Assembly: GCA_029215795.1 (NCBI GenBank) | Contig: JARDYH010000004.1 | Span: forward strand, 33,918,001-33,982,000 | Direction of reading: 5' to 3' | Source of the DNA: Anniella stebbinsi | Lineage: Eukaryota > Chordata > Lepidosauria > Squamata > Anniellidae | DNA: 64,000 nt | Part shown: piece after piece, positions 53,720 to 64,000 of the stretch | Layout: every line of letters starts with the position of its first letter | How positions within the stretch are numbered: the stretch's first letter is position 1 | Position numbers and translations under genes: made by a program | The notes under the pieces: generated by a model | Told to the model about the DNA's origin: nothing | The model's database searches: none | Seen by the model: the letters and a program-made list of their open reading frames with translations, nothing else

Positions 53720-54359
53720 TTATTGTTTCCCTATTTATTTTCCTTAACTGACAGATGGAAACACTCAAGAACTGGTCTCAGTTTTGCCTTAATTGTTGAT
53801 GGGAGCTTCCTTTTTTAATGTCAGAGAGCTACAACTTAAACCTGGGAATACTAACCTATTGAGGAAAACGTAAAATAAATGCCTGATTAGACAACGAAGA
53901 TAGATCCTATAATGATTTATTCATCATTTCATCTTTACTCCTAACATAGGGATGGATGAATTTGTCTGTTTCAAGTCCATATAATTTTCACATTATTTAA
54001 TAATGCTGGGATGAATGATTGGACAAAGGGCTGTTTTTTTCCGCCTTTTTTTTTTTTTTTTTTTGCATTTTGGGATTGGGTAGTGATGGGGCAAAAATGC
54101 CCACAAAGATGTTTGTGTTTTTCAGGGATAGGGCTTGGAAGAAATTTCTGACATGACGATAATATGATAACATGAAGTCAGGTTGGGAACATGGGGGGGG
54201 GGGGAGGGGAGATCCAAGATACTCCCATACACCCCATACTAGGGCCTTGATCCAAATAATTCCCCCCACACACTGTCAATATATGCATGGGGAGGGAACT
54301 TGCATGCAAGGGCAGCATGACACCTGTAGTTTGCCCTTCTGGGGACTTTATATGCCCAA
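53059..54359. other. Unique stretch with (ATT)n at 53679-53718
   Basis: An ATT trinucleotide array of 13 units, a T run at about 54044-54064, and a G run at about 54193-54204. No gene is supported. Confidence 0.55.
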
Positions 54360-54374
54360 GCTTCTCAATGCCCC

Positions 54375-54375
<1 letters not shown>

Positions 54376-54411
<36 letters not shown>

Positions 54412-54565
54412 GTAGATCTGGCCCCTGTGAGGTATGTTGGGCTGAGAGTCTGTGACTGGCCCGAAGTCGCCCAGTGAGTTTCCATGGCCGAGTGGGGACT
54501 AGAACCCAGATCCCCGACTCCCAATCCAACACTCTAGCCACAATACCACACTGGCTCTCAACTAC
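54376..54565 (-). mobile_element. tRNA-derived SINE, minus strand
   Basis: Reverse of the 10326-10562 SINE. The tail is (ATT)n at 54376-54412. The box B complement is GGACTAGAACC at 54494-54504 and the box A complement region is CTCTAGCCACAATACCAC. The 3' part has been shortened between CCTCACAGG and the tail. A second partial head (CTACACCACACTGGATCTC) follows at about 54562-54580. Confidence 0.8.
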
Positions 54566-55920
54566 ACCACACTGGATCTCAGGTTACCAGCCTGTTCTGG
54601 CCCCTCTGTTGCTTTTTCACCATCAACCAGACTGTAAAAGGCTAAGACCAAATGCCTGGTGTGGAGGCCAGCAGGAGTGCAGCCGGCATGTCAGCTCATT
54701 CAGTGATACAGATGGGTCTCATTCACATGAACCACATTCAGCAAAACCAAGATTTCAGACAACAGTTTTTGGGCTTTTCCCCAGTTTAGTCAAACAGCTG
54801 TGATACTTGGAATGTGCCCGCCTTCTCTGAACACTTCACATTCTTAGGGAGCTGTTAGATTTAGTCCGGCAGCTTCACTGGCAGGCTGACTGAGCCACAA
54901 AACCAAAGTGATTTCTCTATGTATGTATAATGAGCAGCGCTGCTGAAAAGAGAACTGCTGTATCAGCACACTCTTTCCCAGGCCGTGGAAAAGAGTTTGG
55001 CTTCCAAGCATGAGTAGCTGTCAAGGTTCAAAAATGGAAAAGGCTAAAAGAGAAAAGGAAATGCTTTTATAAGTAGAAATGGGCTGTTGAGTCCTGTTCT
55101 GATCTGAAGTCTCCTGGAAAAGGAAAGTGTGTGTGAACATACTGCCAGCAATTTTGAAGTACTGTCACAATGAACATTTGACTGGCATTCCGGATACCGA
55201 AGACAATGCCAGAACATGCTGCAGTTGTCTTGCCAAGTGATGCCTAGTCATGCAAATATAGAGAAGTTCTGTTTTAAAAGGAAGTGACAAAAAAGCTTAT
55301 CTTTTTTGGTTGTTTGTTTGTTTATTAATGGAGGTAATATGATCCCAGACCATTCTCAACAATGAAGCTGGAGTATCAGCATTCTTCATGTAACAGTACA
55401 TGATGCAGCTCCAAATGATGTAACTTAAACCTCAGGTATTTAAAGTAGGGCTATACCAAAATCCGACGTCCAATTTCTTCTGGCCATGAAAAAAGCCTTC
55501 ATTTTCTACCTTATTCTCTGGGCGCTTAAGAATTTATTGAGAATATCTTTTGGCAGAGTTTGTGAACTTTCCTTATCATTGTGAGGTGGCTGAGGGTGCT
55601 CTATTTGTTCCCCTTTTCCTTTCCATTGCTCTGCAGCCTCCCCAACTGCCTGACCTGAAAAAGCCCCATGGGTGGAGTTACCTCAGAAGGTCTTCCCCTT
55701 GCTTTTAATTGAAGTGTGGGAAGCCAGAGTGGGAACAGACTACTAGAAAGATTATTGTGCAATGTAAGATACTACACTCACCTTTATTCCAAGACAGATG
55801 TGTGTAAGCGCAAGAACCCTGCTCACATCCCACAAGAAATTCAACAACATTTTCTTCTCCTTTGATCCCCCCCAAAGCAATTTGTTTTCCATCAAGTTGA
55901 ATAAATGGAATAAAGAGACA
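54566..55920. other. No recognised gene; unique stretch
   Basis: About 1.35 kb with few repeats. 54790-55290 has balanced composition and is another candidate place for conserved noncoding sequence. (TTTG)n near 55309-55323. Confidence 0.45.
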
Positions 55921-57108
55921 TAGGCTGAATTCGGACAACACGATAGTCAATGGTGAGGTAATAATCAATAGGGGTGTGCATCGGATCGGATCCACGATCC
56001 GAATCCGATCCGCCCCAAAATCAGAAAAATCCGATCCAATCTGATCCGACCAACCCTCCAATCCAATCTGATCCAATCCGCCAAGGTCCGATCTGGATCA
56101 GAAAAAATTGGCGGATCGGACGCCATTTTGAATGCTTTTTCCCATAGCCAAGTATTGTGTTACAAAAACGCCTATACCTTTTTCATTTTTAAAGATAGAA
56201 GGATGAAACTTGGGCACTTTGTAGATGGGTTATCTGTGAGAAATTTCAGAACGATTGGTGTAGGCATTTTGTGGCAATTAATTTTTTTAATAAATAGCCA
56301 GGAATGCCTATAACATTTTCATTTTTAAAGTTCCACATATGAAACTTTGCCACATTGTAGGTGGTACATTGGCACCTATGTGTGTGAAATTTCAGAAACG
56401 TAGGTGCTTGCCTTGTGTGGCAATTAAGTTTAGAAAAATGGGTAGTAGTGGGGTAAATACAGTTATGCCTATAACTTTTTTATTTTTAAAGATACAAACA
56501 GGAAACTTGGGCACATTACAGGTAACACATTGCTTGATATGTGTGTGAAATTTCAGAAAGCTAGGTCCAGGCATGTGGTGGCAAGGTATTTTTGAAACAA
56601 TGAGAAAAGAAACACCTATAACTTTTTTATTTTAAAAGTTAGAAGTTTGAAAGTTGCTCACTTTGTAGATGGGTTAGGGGTAGTTGTCTGTCAGAAATTT
56701 CAAAATGATAGGTCCAGGCATTTGGTGGCTACAATTTATTTAGATTAAAAGTTACAACAACATGGAGTTTTGACAGATAAAAAAGGGAGGGGGAGGCGGG
56801 GGAGGGGGGTGCAATTGACAGCCCAAGCCTCTGTGGAAAAACCGATCCGATCCAACCCCCCAGGTCCGATTCTGATCCGCTATCTGATCTGATCCAGGGG
56901 GTCAGTGGACATTCCTAATAATCAATTTTACAGTTGTTCATCTAGGGGGTACTCCCCACACAATATGGTAATAAATAATCAACTGTGGTGTGGATTAGGA
57001 TCAGCGCTGAGTTGACTATGGCAGCATTCAGATGACACGATAGTCAATACAACTGATGATTGTTTCCCCCCACCCAGTTGTTTATCGTGTCGTCCGAATT
57101 CAGCCATA
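55921..57108. mobile_element. GGCTGAATTCGGAC-ended element with nested GGATC element
   Basis: Left end TAGGCTGAATTCGGACAACACG. The right end, reversed, is TATGGCTGAATTCGGACGACACG. The body repeats AATAATCAA / TTATT-type and CACGATAGTCAAT phrases. A GGATC element (55969-56917) sits in the left part. A third copy of the end motif (GGCAGCATTCAGATGACACGATAGTC) lies at about 57023-57048, making the right part a small palindrome of its own. Confidence 0.7.
55969..56917. mobile_element. GGATC-array transposon, short copy
   Basis: The 949-bp element starts TAGGGGTGTGCATCGGATCGG and ends AGGGGGTCAGTGGACATTCCTA, with a perfect 8-bp direct repeat ATAATCAA (55961-55968 and 56918-56925). It has four internal units (about 56165, 56305, 56463 and 56611) where the 14158 and 42400 elements have seven. 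It has one end of each type and no inverted duplication, so it probably represents the normal, non-palindromic form. Confidence 0.92.
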
Positions 57109-57118
57109 GTCTCTCAGG

Positions 57119-57344
57119 ATGTTGAAACAATATATATGTGTTTTTATTCCAAGAAATTGGCCTACACATTTAGGCCCCGATTACAGGGCCTTCTTCAGGG
57201 GTTGGTGAGGTTTTGTTTTATGAATAAATGCCTGCAGAGATCTCTGAAAAGTATAGTTTCCAAAGTGACAAATCACTGGATTCAGCTTGGAAACTTGGAT
57301 AAATTGATGCAGACATGTTTTTCAGAGATCTCTGCAGACATTTC

Positions 57345-57376
<32 letters not shown>

Positions 57377-57465
57377 CAACTAACTCCTGAAGAAGGCCCC
57401 TACTTGGGGTCAAAATGCATAGGGTTATTTCTTGGAATAAAAACCACACATATATTTTTCAACAT
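57119..57465. repeat. Foldback with paired CCTGAAGAAGGCC motifs
   Basis: ATGTTGAAACAATATATATG at the left and CACACATATATTTTTCAACAT at the right are reverse complements. The arms continue with TTTTTATTCCAAGAAAT..GGCC, GGGCCTTCTTCAGG and TGCCTGCAGAGATCTCTGAAAA, each with its mirror. An (AAT)n(AAC)n run (57345-57380) sits in the right arm. It may be two head-to-head copies of a roughly 95-bp repeat. Confidence 0.7.
57387..57415 (+). other. Hammerhead-ribozyme-like core (speculative)
   Basis: CTGAAGA, then a 4-5 bp stem (GGCCCC..GGGGTC) with a short loop, then CAAAA. This follows the order CUGANGA / stem II / GAAA of hammerhead ribozymes reported in Penelope-like elements, but the GAAA box is altered and stems I and III were not demonstrated. 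The reverse partner at 57166-57198 has the same CTGAAGA and stem with TAAAT in place of GAAA. Confidence 0.2.
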
Positions 57466-57478
57466 TCTGAAACATTGA

Positions 57479-58007
57479 CTGGGTTCAGATGACACGATAA
57501 CCAAGCGTGGGTTGAACAGTCAATGGTGGATTAAATAGTTAATGGGTGGTCATTGTGTTGTGTGTCAGGACTTTTTCACACCACGGTTGGTGATTTGGCT
57601 GGAATAATGAACGCAAATGCCCAGCACTGTGCAGAGGAGTATTTGAACAACCGTTGGTTATCGTATCATGTGTCGGGCACTATTGAATATTTCATCACAC
57701 ACAGTTGGTTATTTTCGATGACTACAGAGTCCCATGGCAGAAGTGACCAAAGTGGGGGCTGCCACTCTAGTCCAGCTGGCAGAACTCTCAATGGCTGATG
57801 GGATGCCAGTGGGAGGGCTAAGGGGGGGGGAAAGAGTGCAGAGATGTGTCAATCAAACACATCATTGACTAATAGTCAACTCAATACTGGCTTAATCCAC
57901 ACCATGGTTTATTATAATCATGTTGTGTGGTGAGTGTCCCTTTGATAATCAACCATGGAGTTGACTATTAACCCACCATTGACTATTGTGTTGCCCAAAC
58001 ACAGCCA
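57479..58007. mobile_element. TGTTTGGGCAACACAATAGTC-type element
   Basis: Left end CTGGGTTCAGATGACACGATAACC. The right end, reversed, is TGGCTGTGTTTGGGCAACAC. The body repeats AACAACCGTTGGTTATCG, GTTGGTTATT and CACACCATGG phrases and several TAGTCAAC / GTTGACTA pairs. Similar to 26590-26992 and to part of 55921-57108. No clear target duplication. Confidence 0.6.
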
Positions 58008-60309
58008 TTGTCTCTTTATTCCATTGGATCATTTTAGACATTTTTCTGTTTTGTTTTACTTACCAAATTGAATGAGATGGTGAAAAAATAGTGGAATTGT
58101 TTTTTGCTATGGCATTAAGGACACACCTCCTTCCACATGAACTTACCTGTGCATTATGATGCCCCTACTATCAAAGGGTTAGGCAGATGGCAACTGGAGA
58201 AAGAGCTTCCAGTTGGCACTTTGGAAAGCTCTTCCCATGGCTGCTTTCCTGTTACCTAGACTGATAAGTTTCAGGCACCAAGCCAAGTCCATTTGTCATT
58301 TTCCCCATTTTTTAATTGTATAATAAGTTGCTGTTTATGCTTCTTTCCTTTTTCTTTTTACTGTTGCAAATATGTAGATTTTGATTATTGATTTGTAAAG
58401 TTTATGTCGAAGTGTTTTTAACTGCATGATTTTTGCCTAAATCCAAAATCCTGTTAGCAGAAGAAATCACTGTGCCCTCAGAGCTGCACTTCCTTTTCCT
58501 ATTGTGCAAATTCTTAAAGTTTGGGATGAGCCAAATTTACTGCTGTAAAAAAAGGAGAAATGAAGAGAAACCAAATGGACAGTTTTGCCCTTCCCTAAGA
58601 ATGATCCCATATAGTCAGTCCACTGAAATATTTTAGTAGAGCTGCACAGGTTTCGCAGCAAGGAGGTTCAAGCGCCCTTAATTTCTTCCTTTGGCCTAGA
58701 AAGAAATTGTTCTTTTTAAAAAAGAAAAGAAAAAAAAAGCAGAGGTTGAATACATCTCCCTCTCTGTGTTTAACAGATTAAAACATCCTTTATTGCTTCA
58801 TTTAACTAAAGCATTTTTCCAGACAAGTTCCCATGCTCAAATGTTGCTTCTAATTACCATTTTCCTTTTACAATATGTTGTCATACTGTTTGGGAGGATG
58901 CACATAGTGAGTGAGAACGCACGCCGGGGTTGCAGAGGAAATATGCCCTGGCTATTAGAAAGTTCAGTGAAGCATTGTTTTTTATATCATCATGTAGGGA
59001 CGGGTGAAACGGTCTAGAAAAGACTATCCCTAGCTGAGCTCCTGGGTGGGCTGAAAAAGACGTTGACTCTCCACAGCTCTTTTTAAAGATGTCTCCCTCC
59101 GTGTCATTTGTATTTTTTTTCTGTAATGTTTTCATTTTAACAGTATGGGTTCCTATGGTGGAGAGTTGTTGATATCTGAATTTATATAGCCACTCTTATA
59201 GATCCCTACAGTCATGTTGTTTTATGCCGTGGTTACTGCTGGGCCTCTCATTGGGGTGCAGAAGATTTCTTTTCTCTATGAAGAAACAAATTTACATTCC
59301 AGTCCCAGGAATGTTTCCTTGAAAGTAACTGCAGCAGTGTTCAGTGGGGTTACTCCCTGGTATGCATGCAGAGGATTGGAGCCTTTGAGCAACATTAAGA
59401 TACTTCCATTCATATCAACACCCTGAACAATTCAAAGCTTTTAGTTTTATAGTGTAGCACATTTATTTTCTTAAGGCAACAGCATCTGCTCTGATAGACA
59501 ATGCAGCTCAAATTAAAAGTTTAGACGCAATGGGGGTTTGAAGAATGGGGTTGGGGAGATTGGTCCCAGCGTGTCCTCTGATAAGACTAGCATGGTCCCC
59601 AGGCTTCAATAATTCAATACGATCTGCGATTGGAGTTTTCCTGTTTTCCATTCAACTACAGTCCTCAGGGTCAAAAAGGGTATGCCATTTGAGTTCTGCA
59701 GAGGCTGAGGAGGCATAACAGGTGAGGAGGTAAAAACAGGTAGGTGATACCACCAATTTTAGGGAGAGGAGGGGGAGCTTTGATTCAGGGCTTAAGCACA
59801 CCAGGCTTTCTTTCTTTCTTTCTTTTTTACCAGGGCTTCTGCTTCTGGATTGTTTGTGGGATTAAGATCGGCTCCTTGCGTGTGCTGACATGTGCTGTTT
59901 TGTTGCGGCTGTCTTTCTCAGCAAGTTCAATATGTTTCATTTTACAGCCATTGGATGGTGCTGTGAACAATGCAATTTCACATGGCCATGGGAGTGAATT
60001 TAAATTTAATACTGCATTATCCCCAATCTTTTTAAAAGCAGGATAAAAGTCAGAAAGAGCAGGAGATACCCGGGATGTTGATGATGGACCTGCAAACTTT
60101 CGTGAGTGACCAATCACCAGAGTGCAATATAAGCTTCATGTAGAAATGCTCTCAAAGCTGTTATGATTATTCCTCAGGAGCACTCTCCCTTCCCCCCCCC
60201 CCCGGCTATTTTCAGGTATAAAACTATGTTTTGAGATTCATGTATTCTCTTCCCCATCTTTGACATTGTCAGTGGGCATGTGTTTGAAGAAAACCTATGA
60301 GAAAGCAAT
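58008..60309. other. No recognised gene or repeat
   Basis: About 2.3 kb, the longest low-repeat stretch in the window. Simple runs: (TTTC)n at 59804-59824 and a C run at about 60192-60204. 59330-59420 may contain a decayed trace of the GCAATCCTATAC repeat (GGGGTTACTCCCTGG). Open frames up to 100 codons show no domain. Confidence 0.5.
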
Positions 60310-60725
60310 CTTGATGTGACTTCATGCATGTTTCAGGAGGGGCAGGGCCATGGATGACATTGAAGGCAAGACGAAGAAGCTTGTGTAGGATCTGGGCTTG
60401 GACAGGAGGCCAGTGAAAGGATAAAAGGAGTGGTGTCATGGTCAGAGTGATGACAGAGGTGAATAATTTTGACAGAAGAGTATAGAGGTGAATCAGTGGA
60501 AATGAGAATGGAAGATCAGAGAGAAGTGGTCTGCCATAGATGAGAGACCAGGGCATGTAGAAGAGGTTTTGCTGAAGGGATGGAGAGGAAGGGCCTTATA
60601 TGTGTAATGTTGTAAAGGTAGAGGCAACATGATTTCATGATAGAATGAATTTTGGGAGGCAAAGAAGAGAGAAAAGTGAAAGAAAAAAAACATGCTAAAT
60701 GCCTGATTAACATGGTAGATGGTGA
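60310..60725 (-). mobile_element. Highly decayed LINE fragment
   Basis: The minus-strand peptide LLSFHWPPVQAQILHKLLRLAFNVIHGPAPP resembles the LHWLPVQARI.KVL.LTFKALHGLAP segment of L2-like proteins, followed further on by a worn noncoding region. Old and inactive. The clade cannot be fixed. Confidence 0.5.
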
Positions 60726-60729
60726 CATT

Positions 60730-61240
60730 GGCCATGTCTACACCATGCAGTTATCCCGGGGTCATCTCTAGCTCATCTCTATGCATCCAAATGATGTATA
60801 GGGGATCCCGGGGTCAACCAGGCATGACCAGAGACTTTCCCCAGGATAACTGAAACCAGGGATATCCTGGGTTTTTTGCAGTCCCGGGACAACTCCAAGG
60901 ACCACAGCTGGTGTAGCACAGGCTCCCTGGTCCTTATACGGGCACGGAGCAACATAGGGTGGCTCCATGCCCATGGGGGTGGGTGGCAGCAATTTTGCCA
61001 TCCCTGGGATGGCGGCGGGGGGTGGGGTTTGAGCACACAGGGTTGGGTTTTTTTTACTTTTTCTTTTTTCCCGGATTAGGGCTGCATGACCAGTTCCTCT
61101 TAAAATAAAAAAATGGCAACTGCGACATCCCTCTTCTGTTCCGTAACATTGTGCGGCTGTTTAGGCGCTGGGGGAGGATCGTGGAAGCAGGTAAGTCCAT
61201 GATCCTCCCTCCTGCTACACCCTTAGGTGTAGATGAGACT
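60730..61240. mobile_element. CATCTACACC-ended element, E group, copy 3
   Basis: Ends GGCCATGTCTACACC and GGTGTAGATGAGACT; ATT trinucleotide on both sides (60727-60729 and 61241-61243). The body carries CCCGGGGTCA, GGGATATCCTGGG, a GGTGGGTGGCAGC stretch and a GGGGGAGGATCGTGG right part shared with 41614 and 62474. Confidence 0.78.
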
Positions 61241-61250
61241 ATTTTCAATG

Positions 61251-61495
61251 TAGGGATGTGCAGATGACCAAAATCCAAGCTTTCCAAAGTTCTCCTAATT
61301 CCACCTCAAAACTCGTTCCGGCTTGATGCAGGCTTTATTCATTTTTTTCCCTTTTCTCATGAAAATCTGCATATATTGTTGTGGGTATTTTTCCAAACAT
61401 CTGCATCAGCATGTGCATCTTTGTAATACACATTTTCTTCTCCCATTTGTTAAAGTGCGTATGTGCACATTTTTCAATTGTACACATGTTGTGGA
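61251..61495. mobile_element. TAGGGATGTGCA-ended element, left part only
   Basis: It begins TAGGGATGTGCAGATGACC and continues with TTTTCTCATGAAAATCTGCATAT and TGTGCAT-rich sequence like that of 40952-41575. It runs into a LINE tail at about 61496, so the right end is missing. Confidence 0.5.
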
Positions 61496-61534
61496 ATGCA
61501 ATCGATCCAAACGGAGAGGCGGGTAAGAAATAAA

Positions 61535-61566
<32 letters not shown>
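61496..61566 (+). mobile_element. LINE 3' tail with (ATT)n
   Basis: GCAATCGATCCAAACGGAGAGGCGGGTAAGAAATAAATTG then (TTA)n. The same end type as 31010-31055 and 13945-14022. Confidence 0.6.
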
Positions 61567-61753
61567 GGGACTGCAAATCAGATTGTGAGCTTGGAAATTT
61601 ATGAACTTCGACCGCAGATTACATCCAAGTCTATGATCAGTCCTGAAGATGCAAACTGGGTAAATCTTGATCAGAAATGAAATAAATTTTTCATACATTC
61701 CTATCAATGGATCAGGAGAATGAATAAGGTCAAGGAAATGAGGGTGTAGGAGG

Positions 61754-62303
61754 CAGGGCTTTGCACAGCTCCGGATCCCGGATCAGGAGCAAATCGGGCT
61801 GATCCGGCAGATCTGGGCCCAATCCAAATTGGATCGGATCAGGCCCAGATTGGGCCAGATCAGATCCATGATCCGGATCTGCTTCGGGTCCTTGCAGAGC
61901 CCTCCCTCCTGCTATCCCTGCTCCCTCCCTCCCTCCAATCGCCATCTTTACCTGCAGCCTCCTCCGCATCGTCCTCCATGGCAACTGGCCTCCTTGATGT
62001 CAGACAGCTGCTTTCCCACTTGCGGCGGGTGACATCATCTCCCGGCATGAGCGGGAAAGCGGCCGGCTGACATTGAGGCCAGCCACCATGGAGGACGACG
62101 CGGAGAAGGCTGCAGGTAAGGAGGGCGATTGAGGGGAGGGAGGGAGCAGGGATAGCGGGAGGGAGGGCTCTGCATGGACCCGGAGTGGATCCAGATCCAA
62201 GGCAGATCGGATCAGGCCTGATCCGACACTGGTCAGATCGGGCCCGATCTGGACCTCCCAGATTAGGATCCAGATCAGATCGGGGGGTCCATGCACAGCC
62301 CTA
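61754..62303. mobile_element. CAGGGCTTTGCA-ended GGATC-array element
   Basis: The 550-bp element has ends CAGGGCTTTGCACAGC and GTCCATGCACAGCCCTA. Perfect 8-bp direct repeat GTAGGAGG (61746-61753 and 62304-62311). Both subterminal regions are rich in GGATC / GATCC / CAGATC motifs. The centre is an inverted repeat in which CTCCCTCCCTCC..GCCATCTTTACCTGCAGCC faces GGCTGCAGGTAAGG..GAGGGAGGGAG. Very like 19546-20184 in design. Noncoding. Confidence 0.88.
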
Positions 62304-62473
62304 GTAGGAGGAAAGATGAGAAGTTCAGTTTTGGACATATTGGGCTGGGGGGATAATGATGAAAATTCCAAGAGATATCAGAGAGGCAGCTGCTTTTGCT
62401 TTTGCTTTGCTTTGCTTCGTTTTTGTTTTTGTCTTTGTTTTTGTGTTTGTTTTGCATGTAGGAGTGCATTTGT

Positions 62474-62998
62474 GGCCATGTCTACACCATCCATTTTTCC
62501 CGAGGTCAGCTTGAGGTCATCCCTTTGTGTCCTACTGGGGATGACCGTTCACTTTCCTCGGGATAAAATGGACTACTTTCATCCTGTTTTTCCCCATGGT
62601 CCGGGGATAACCCCAAGGACCACAGGTGGTGTGGCCAGTGTTCTTAGGTTCTCCCCCTCCCTGTGAGTAGCGGGGCTCTTTGAATGGGCATGGAGCTGCA
62701 CAGGGTGACTTTGTGCCCATCGGGGGGGGAGCAATTTTGCCAAGCCCAGGATGGCTGCGTGGGTTTTGTCTTAAGGTTTTTTTTACGTACTTTTTCGCAG
62801 GACCACAACTGCGTGACTGTCTCCTGCTTCAAAAGAAAAAAAAAAGGGGGGGGGAACCATGCCATGCCAGAACATCCCTCCTGATTTCCAGGACATCGTG
62901 CAGGCATGTGCAGTGCACACTGGGGGACGATCCTGGAATTGAGAAAGCCTGGGATCCTCCCCCACCATCCCGGAAAACCGGTAGGTGAAGATGAGCCC
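62474..62998. mobile_element. CATCTACACC-ended element, E group, copy 4
   Basis: Ends GGCCATGTCTACACC and GGTGAAGATGAGCCC; TGT trinucleotide on both sides (62471-62473 and 62999-63001). The body shares CCCCAAGGACCACAGGTGGTG and TGGGACGATCCTGG-type phrases with 60730-61240. Overlapping frames are noncoding. Confidence 0.78.
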
Positions 62999-63211
62999 TG
63001 TGTATCAGTAAAACATTGTTCAAAAAGAATCTTAATGCAATAATTATATATATGCTCACATCAATACTGTTTTTTTTCACAGCATCTTAATGCATATGTA
63101 CTAATAACTGGTTACATAGAAAGGGAATATATATGAACTGAAGGAAATGAATGCTGTTGCAAACTGTGAATGGTCCATTTTTGTGGATGGTTGAAAACTG
63201 GTATTCAGTAT

Positions 63212-63361
63212 TAGGGATGAGTTATCATTTCATTTCCATTTAATTTTTATAAGACTTTGCCAAAATTGGCAAAGTTCTTCATACTTGGGACAAAAACAAC
63301 TTGAAATTTAAAACAAAAATCAAATGTGGGAGAAACTGAAACTGACAAATTCATCAGTCTA
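63212..63361. mobile_element. TAGGGATGA-ended short element
   Basis: Left TAGGGATGAGTTATCATTTC, right GACAAATTCATCAGTCTA; the inner phrases TTGCCAAAATTGGCAAAG form a palindrome. The right edge matches that at 41550-41575. No target duplication was found. Confidence 0.5.
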
Positions 63362-63547
63362 GGCCCAACAGTCTGAGTGCTTAGCTCTTTAAATGTCTGG
63401 GTTTAAATCTCAGTGTATTCAACCACATGACTGCTTAATTATGGTGGTCACTGCTTTTTCTGACAGATATCTCATCTTTAACAGTGATATGGCATGGAGG
63501 TACATCATGGTCATCTGCATGATGCTGGGAATAGATGTAGCTATTGA

Positions 63548-63863
63548 TCGGCTGACCAGATAAAATCCAGGTCAGGGCTCCTGTAACTTTAACAGTTGTA
63601 GAGAAAAGGGAATTTCAGCCAGTGTCATTTGTATGCAATTAGTTCCTGGTGAAATTCCCTCTTCATCACAACAGTTAAAGGTGCAGGGGCCCTTCTTTTG
63701 TATATGGTCACTCTAGTATAGTGCCTGCACCTTTAACTGTTGTGATGAAGAGGGAATATCACCAGGAACTAATGGCATACAAATGACCCTGGCTGAAATT
63801 GCCTTGTCTCTACAACTGTTAAAGTTACAGGAGCCCTGACCTGGATTTTATCTGGTCAGCCTA
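63548..63863. mobile_element. TAGGGTGACC-type hAT MITE, copy 8, inverted spacer
   Basis: Ends TCGGCTGACCAGATAAAATCC and GATTTTATCTGGTCAGCCTA. Perfect 8-bp direct repeat GCTATTGA (63540-63547 and 63864-63871). The central spacer (GGGCCCTTCTTTTGTATATGG..CTCTAGTATAGTGCC) is the reverse complement of the spacer in copies 1, 2 and 6, while the arms keep their orientation. Confidence 0.9.
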
Positions 63864-63884
63864 GCTATTGAATTTATCTGGTGT

Positions 63885-64000
63885 AGATGGGTGAGAATTG
63901 CAATTTAATTCATATTTTATAAGAATTGCCCCAAATTCACCAAGTTCTTTATAGTCGGAAGAGAAATAACTTGATATTGTTATTTTTTTAAAAAAATGAG
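63885..64000. other. Possible start of another TAG-ended element, cut by the window edge
   Basis: TAGATGGGTGAGAATTGC then AATTTAATTCATATTTTATAAG..TTGCCCCAAATTCACCAAG..CTTTATAGTCGGAAGAG parallels 63212-63300 (TAATTTTTATAAGACTTTGCC..AAGTTCTTCATACTTGGGA). The right end lies outside the window. Confidence 0.4.

Overview
This window looks like intergenic or intronic DNA from a vertebrate, most likely a squamate reptile (lizard-like). The basis is the mix of repeats: L2 and CR1 LINEs that still carry readable reverse-transcriptase pieces, a tRNA-derived SINE with a LINE-type tail, and very many hAT-like DNA transposons and MITEs with TAGGGTGACC or TAGGGATGTGCA ends. The species assignment is inference from remembered repeat families, not a database search. 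I found no host protein-coding gene, no functional tRNA, rRNA or miRNA gene, and no prokaryotic features. Every long open frame I examined is part of a transposon, a simple repeat, or a chance frame.

Layout. 1-14 kb: moderately unique DNA with a TAGGGTGACC MITE (567-857), a truncated minus-strand L2 (8128-9238), a tRNA-derived SINE (10326-10562), a promoter-like block (5440-6060) and a small foldback (12710-12975). 14-16 kb: one arm of a large GGATC-array transposon (14158-15646). 17-28 kb: nested hAT elements, a GC-rich TAGGGATGTGCA element with a perfect target-site duplication (19546-20184), a CR1 3' end (23170-23867), a foldback element (24687-25346) and a duplicated block around a CT microsatellite. 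30-32.6 kb: nested insertions (L2 inside a palindromic MITE; a MITE inside a SINE-like repeat). 33.06-38.36 kb: a 5.3-kb non-autonomous element with an 8-bp duplication at 7 of 8 positions, holding two kinds of tandem repeat and a 1.5-kb L2. 40-46 kb: nested short elements and a 2,875-bp near-palindromic transposon (42400-45274) with a perfect 8-bp duplication. 46-51 kb: mostly unique DNA plus an LTR-like or DIRS-like unit (47928-48656). 51-58 kb: an L2 split by a MITE, a 913-bp hAT-like element, a nested GGATC element (55969-56917) and a foldback with a hammerhead-like core. 60-64 kb: several short elements with 3-bp or 8-bp target duplications.

No genes can be seen working together. What the window records is transposon history: insertions inside insertions, shared internal modules moving between families with different ends, inverted duplication making long foldbacks, and flipping of short central spacers. 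The most unusual items are the 2.9-kb foldback with its near-identical half-copy 28 kb away, the roughly 150-bp internal module shared across families, the spacer-inversion polymorphism of the TAGGGTGACC MITEs, and a transposon group whose short 3-bp target duplications can be read at four insertions.
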